Assembly: GCA_964467255.1 (NCBI GenBank)
Contig: CAYXPR010000001.1
Span: 62,001 to 126,000 of the forward strand
Direction: 5' to 3'
Source of the DNA: CAYXPR01 sp964467255
GTDB taxonomy: Bacteria > Pseudomonadota > Alphaproteobacteria > Rickettsiales > RGZB01
Length of the DNA stretch: 64,000 nucleotides
The first letter of the stretch is position 1. Each line of letters begins with the position of its first letter. This document shows, piece after piece, positions 60,421-64,000 of the stretch. Under the pieces are notes generated by a model. It saw only the letters and a program-made list of their open reading frames with translations, was not told the origin of the DNA and searched no databases. Made by a program: the position numbers and the translations under genes.

Positions 60421-61236
60421 ATGCAGCACACACTCCGCGGCGCATTCAGGGCATTTTTATTTATCGTCGGGGTACTGGTGTTTATGCCAGCTTTGGCGCT
60501 TGCGCGCGCGGTGAACCGCGAAGCGCACGGCACCGTGTGCCATGCGATGTATCAGGTGGGCTGCCGCATTGCAGGCATTAAACTGGTGCGCGACGGCCAG
60601 CCGGTGATGAAGGGCAACACGCCGGTGCTATTCGTTTCAAACCATAGTTCGTATCTTGATATTGTGGTGCTGGGCGCGCTCATTAATCCGACCTTTGTGG
60701 CCAAGCACGAGGTGGCAGGCTGGGCGGTATTCGGCTGGATTGCGAAACTTACGAATACGCTCTTCATCCGCCGCAAAAAAACCGCCACGGGTGAGGGGGT
60801 GGATGCCATGGAAGCGCGGCTGCGCCAAGGCGAAAAGCTGGTGCTGTTCGCGGAAGGCACCACGAGCGACGGCGCACGCGTGCTGCCGTTTAAAAGCGCC
60901 CTGTTTAAAATGACGGAACGCTGGGAAGGGCCGGTTCCGTTGTTTATTCAGCCGGTTTCGGTAACCTGCACGCACATGAACGGCCTGCCGACGGGCACGA
61001 AATGGCGCAAAAAATATAGCTGGATTGGCGATGAAGCGCTGGTGCCGCATTTATGGCAGGTGTTCAAAATTGCGCAATTGACGGTGCAGGTGACGTTCCA
61101 CCCGCCCGTGGAAATCAGCGCAAAACCGCCCCAGCGCAAGGCTTTAGCCCGCCAGTTGGAAAAAGTGGTGGAGCAGGGCATTGCCGCCGCTATTCGCGGC
61201 AAGAAGCTTGAAGAAGCACCTGCTTTGGTGCTATAA
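60421..61236 (+). CDS. olsA: OlsA/PlsC-like O-acyltransferase
   Basis: Adds the second acyl chain, giving ornithine lipid; related PlsC enzymes acylate lysophosphatidate. The 271-aa protein has an N-terminal membrane helix (about residues 8-28) and the HX4D motif in 'NHSSYLDIVV', the 'FIRRKKTATG' block and 'LFAEGTTSDG'. The frame extends to 60397, inside olsB; the ATG at 60421 is used. The pairing with olsB supports OlsA, but a PlsC role is not excluded. Confidence 0.85.
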   Translation: MQHTLRGAFRAFLFIVGVLVFMPALALARAVNREAHGTVCHAMYQVGCRIAGIKLVRDGQPVMKGNTPVLFVSNHSSYLDIVVLGALINPTFVAKHEVAGWAVFGWIAKLTNTLFIRRKKTATGEGVDAMEARLRQGEKLVLFAEGTTSDGARVLPFKSALFKMTERWEGPVPLFIQPVSVTCTHMNGLPTGTKWRKKYSWIGDEALVPHLWQVFKIAQLTVQVTFHPPVEISAKPPQRKALARQLEKVVEQGIAAAIRGKKLEEAPALVL

Positions 61237-61257
61237 GGCGCATCCCGCAACGTTTTT

Positions 61258-62652
61258 TTGGATACCGCCGTGGAGAAAAAGAAGCTCTACATCAAAACCT
61301 ATGGTTGCCAGATGAATTTTTATGATTCCGGCAAGATGGGCGACGTGCTGCTACCGCTGGGCTATGAGCCTTCTGATGCGGTGGAGGGGGCGGATATGGT
61401 GATTTTAAACACCTGCCACATTCGCGAAAAAGCCGCCGAAAAAATGTATTCCGAGCTGGGCCGTATCCGCAAAGAAAAAGAAAAACTGAAAGCCGATGGC
61501 AAGCAGATGATTATTGCCGTGGCAGGCTGCGTGGGGCAGGCCGAAGGCAAAGAGATTATGTCGCGCGCGCCCTATGTGGATATTGTGGTGGGGCCGCAAG
61601 CCTTCCAGCGCCTGCCGCAATTGGTGAAGAACCTGCGTGACCAATCCGGCGACCGCATTGATTTGGAATTTTCTACCGAGGATAAATTCGATTTTCTGGC
61701 AGAAGAAATCACCACACCCGTGGCGGCATCGGCATTTTTGACCGTGCAGGAAGGCTGCGATAAATTCTGCACGTTCTGCGTGGTGCCTTACACGCGCGGC
61801 GCCGAACAGTCGCGCTCGGTGGCGGCAGTGTATCGCGAGGCGATTAGCTTAGTGGAACGCGGCGCGCGCGAAATTGTGCTGCTCGGGCAAAACGTGAACG
61901 GGTATCACGGCGCAGATGCAGACGGCGCGAGCTGGAATTTAGCCCAGTTGATTTCACACCTTGCGAAAATCAATGGGCTGGAGCGTATTCGCTACACCAC
62001 GTCGCACCCGCGCGACATGCATGAGGCGCTCTACCGTGCCCATGCGGAAGAAGAAAAACTCATGCCGTTTTTGCATTTGCCCGTGCAGTCTGGCTCTACG
62101 AATGTATTGAAGGCCATGAACCGCCAGCACACGCGCGAAGATTACCTGATGATTATTGAAAAATTGCGCCGTGCACGGCCTGATATGGCGCTTTCTTCGG
62201 ATTTCATTGTGGGCTTCCCCGGTGAAACGGATGCCGATTTTAAAGACACAATGAGGCTGATAGCGGAAGTGGGCTTTGCGTCATCTTATTCTTTCAAATA
62301 TAGCCCGCGCCCCGGTACACCCGCTGCCGTGCGCGAAGACCAAGTGCCAGAAGAAGTGAAAGACGAACGCCTGCAGGAGCTTCAGGCATTGGTGAAGCAG
62401 CAGCAGGATGCGTTTAATGAAGCGGCGGTGGACACGGTGGTGCAAGTGCTGCTGGACCGCGAAGGCCGCCACGAAGGCCAGCTGCAAGGCCGCACGCCGT
62501 ATATGCACGCCGTGCATTTGCAAGCACCGGCAGAACTGGCAGGCAGCACGGTGCCCGTGCGCGTGATGAAGGTGCAGGGCAACAGCCTTTCCGGCGTTTT
62601 GGCGCATAATTACCAAGGAAAATCAGACGTTAAAAAAGTCGCTAACCAATAG
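61258..62652 (+). CDS. miaB: MiaB, tRNA-2-methylthio-N6-dimethylallyladenosine synthase
   Basis: Radical-SAM methylthiotransferase that finishes the A37 modification begun by MiaA. The 464-aa product has the N-terminal cluster cysteines in 'TYGCQMNFYDSG', 'NTCHIREKA' and 'VAGCVGQAEG', the radical-SAM CxxxCxxC in 'GCDKFCTFCVVPYTRG' and a C-terminal TRAM domain. The start is TTG; no ATG and no good ribosome site lie nearby, and an internal GTG at 61270 is another option. phoH and ybeY follow, the usual order. Confidence 0.95.
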   Translation: MDTAVEKKKLYIKTYGCQMNFYDSGKMGDVLLPLGYEPSDAVEGADMVILNTCHIREKAAEKMYSELGRIRKEKEKLKADGKQMIIAVAGCVGQAEGKEIMSRAPYVDIVVGPQAFQRLPQLVKNLRDQSGDRIDLEFSTEDKFDFLAEEITTPVAASAFLTVQEGCDKFCTFCVVPYTRGAEQSRSVAAVYREAISLVERGAREIVLLGQNVNGYHGADADGASWNLAQLISHLAKINGLERIRYTTSHPRDMHEALYRAHAEEEKLMPFLHLPVQSGSTNVLKAMNRQHTREDYLMIIEKLRRARPDMALSSDFIVGFPGETDADFKDTMRLIAEVGFASSYSFKYSPRPGTPAAVREDQVPEEVKDERLQELQALVKQQQDAFNEAAVDTVVQVLLDREGRHEGQLQGRTPYMHAVHLQAPAELAGSTVPVRVMKVQGNSLSGVLAHNYQGKSDVKKVANQ

Positions 62653-62717
62653 TTTCTTTTCGCAGCGCTTCTGCTATACTCAAAATTAGTGATGTTTTAA
62701 GGGGTTAAAAAGGCCAC

Positions 62718-63977
62718 GTGCCCGAAGAAAAATTACAAGATTCCGTTTGCGTTACCTTTAAGGATAACACCCTGCTGCCCGTTCTGTACGGCGATCAGGA
62801 TAAACATCTGCTAAAGCTCGAAAAACAACTGGGTGTAACCATTTCCTCGCGCGGAAACGTGGTGTCTATCAGCGGCGACCCGAAAAAAGTTTACATCTCC
62901 GAAACGGTGCTGAAAAGCATGTATCACAAATTGCAAAACGGCATGGATGTGCCGGAGGGCGAGTTTGACGCGCTCATCCGCATGATTTCCGAAAATGTGA
63001 CCGGCCAGCGCATGATGCCGACCGAAGATGAAACCAATGCCGCCGCCGCGCAGGCCGCAGCTTCGCGCAGCAAACGCGCCGAGGTGGATGAGAAATTATT
63101 GAAGCAGGCGTTCCAGTTCGAAAAAACAAAAGAAGAAAAGAGAGAGGCACCTATGGCGTCAGATAATCACTATGAAAAGCCCGGCAAAAAAATCGCCCTC
63201 GAAGTGGTAACGGCAGAAGAAAAGCGTAACGCCCGCGCCGAACGCGCCGAGGCGTCGGAAGGCAAATCTGGTGGCCGCACCCGCCCTGCCGAGCAGCAAA
63301 GTGCCAACCCCGAAGTGCTGATTAAAACCCAGCGCAAAAACATTATCCCTTACACCAACCGTCAGGTGGATTACATCCGCAGCTTGCTGAAAAGCGAAGT
63401 GGTGTTTGCCTCAGGTCCCGCCGGTACGGGTAAAACCTATGTGGCGGTGGCCGCGGCGGTGAATCTGTTTTTAAGCGGCGAGGTGGATCGCATTATTTTA
63501 ACGCGCCCAGCCGTGGAAGCCGGTGAAAAACTGGGATTCCTGCCCGGCGACATGAAAGAGAAAGTTGACCCGTACTTGCGCCCGCTCTATGACGCGCTGT
63601 ATGACATGATGCCCGCCGAAAAAGTGCTGCGCTGCATTGAAAATGGTGAAATTGAAATCGCGCCGCTGGCGTTCATGCGCGGCCGTACGCTGCGTTATGC
63701 CTTTGTGATTTTGGATGAAGCGCAGAACACCACGCCGACGCAGATGAAAATGTTCCTGACGCGCCTCGGTGAAGGCAGCCGCATGGCGATTACGGGCGAC
63801 CTTTCGCAGACCGACTTGCCGAAAGATATTAAATCCGGCTTCCGCGATGCGATTGAAAAATTGAAAAACGTGGAAGAAATTAAAATCATCAAGTTTGGTG
63901 ACGCCGACATTGTGCGCCACCCGCTGACGGTAAAAATTGTGCAGGCTTACGAGAGCAACGATAAACGATGGGAATAG
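62718..63977 (+). CDS. phoH: PhoH-like ATPase (YbeZ)
   Basis: A 419-aa P-loop ATPase thought to act with YbeY in rRNA maturation. It has an N-terminal KH-like domain, a long charged and low-complexity insert (about residues 105-205) and the ATPase domain. Walker A is 'GPAGTGKTYVAVA' (near 233-240), Walker B 'FVILDEAQNTTPTQMKMFLTRLG', followed by 'ITGDLSQTDLP'. The insert makes it about 70 residues longer than typical. The start is GTG. Its end overlaps the start of ybeY. Confidence 0.95.
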   Translation: MPEEKLQDSVCVTFKDNTLLPVLYGDQDKHLLKLEKQLGVTISSRGNVVSISGDPKKVYISETVLKSMYHKLQNGMDVPEGEFDALIRMISENVTGQRMMPTEDETNAAAAQAAASRSKRAEVDEKLLKQAFQFEKTKEEKREAPMASDNHYEKPGKKIALEVVTAEEKRNARAERAEASEGKSGGRTRPAEQQSANPEVLIKTQRKNIIPYTNRQVDYIRSLLKSEVVFASGPAGTGKTYVAVAAAVNLFLSGEVDRIILTRPAVEAGEKLGFLPGDMKEKVDPYLRPLYDALYDMMPAEKVLRCIENGEIEIAPLAFMRGRTLRYAFVILDEAQNTTPTQMKMFLTRLGEGSRMAITGDLSQTDLPKDIKSGFRDAIEKLKNVEEIKIIKFGDADIVRHPLTVKIVQAYESNDKRWE

Positions 63978-64000
63978 TACTGGAGTTGCCGGTCGCCCTT
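63968..64000 (+). CDS. ybeY: YbeY, rRNA maturation endonuclease, first 11 codons
   Basis: The ATG at 63968 overlaps the phoH stop by 10 bases and opens the frame 'MGIVLELPVAL', which runs off the window. The call rests on the conserved miaB-phoH-ybeY order and a loose match to the YbeY N-terminus; no catalytic motif is inside the window. Confidence 0.6.
   Translation, partial: MGIVLELPVAL

Noticed and set aside
1..64000. CRISPR arrays, insertion sequences, prophage or rRNA genes
   Set aside because: I saw no regular spaced repeats, transposase or integrase motifs, phage genes, or rRNA sequence. The tRNA-linked repeats are too few and irregular for CRISPR.

Overview
The window is a gene-dense stretch of bacterial chromosome with no transposase, integrase, phage gene, rRNA or CRISPR array that I can see. 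Several features point to an alphaproteobacterium. The tmRNA gene is circularly permuted (two-piece) and is followed by an alphaproteobacterial-type SspB. There is an olsB-olsA ornithine-lipid pair, a Fur protein without the Cys4 structural zinc site, and a DUF3309-like small protein. The genus cannot be named from sequence alone. A perfect 16-bp parS site suggests a position in the origin-proximal part of the chromosome.

Layout. 0-2.7 kb: end of a flagellar rod/ring operon (flgF', flgG, flgA, flgH) closed by a terminator. 2.7-3.6 kb: two tandem paralogous unknown genes. 3.6-14 kb: housekeeping and amino-acid genes: miaA, serB, csrA, a long tyrA, pheA, a class II DAHP synthase, an unknown protein, a lytic transglycosylase, dapA and smpB. 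14-16.7 kb: a TMEM43-like membrane protein and an ICMT/PEMT-fold membrane protein, then parS. 16.8-21.5 kb: thyX, tmRNA, sspB, a GlnD-like nucleotidyltransferase domain, two related secreted proteins and mutM. 21.7-28.2 kb: ubiE, ubiB, coaBC, dut, an Rrf2 regulator, cysK and a MoeB/ThiF-type E1 enzyme. 28.2-38.1 kb: EF-hand protein, retropepsin-like protease, uup, flavoproteins, FkbM methyltransferase, ridA, a cluster of very small membrane/lipoprotein genes and a secreted esterase. 38.1-45.8 kb: tRNA-Ser(UGA), an RlmM-like methyltransferase, an RluA-family synthase, carbonic anhydrase, unknown genes, and the agmatine-to-putrescine pair aguB-aguA. 46-48.2 kb: a cold-shock protein with a long leader followed by a DEAD-box helicase. 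48.4-54.9 kb: a divergent PEP-carboxylase-like protein, ExoD, a P-type ATPase and tRNA-Ser(CGA). 55.2-57.5 kb: a 59-aa gene and a 663-aa low-complexity protein of unknown function. 57.6-64 kb: gltA, fur, olsB, olsA, miaB, phoH and the first codons of ybeY.

Genes that work together: smpB, tmRNA and sspB (ribosome rescue and delivery of tagged proteins to ClpXP) lie within 5.3 kb; the DAHP synthase, tyrA and pheA feed aromatic amino-acid synthesis; cysK and the E1 enzyme overlap by 4 bp; aguB and aguA overlap start/stop. Less ordinary items are the parS site, the PEP-carboxylase-like protein whose catalytic His motif is lost, the TyrA with a duplicated C-terminal bundle, partial tRNA-Ser copies flanking both tRNA-Ser genes, and the 663-aa orphan with its 59-aa partner.
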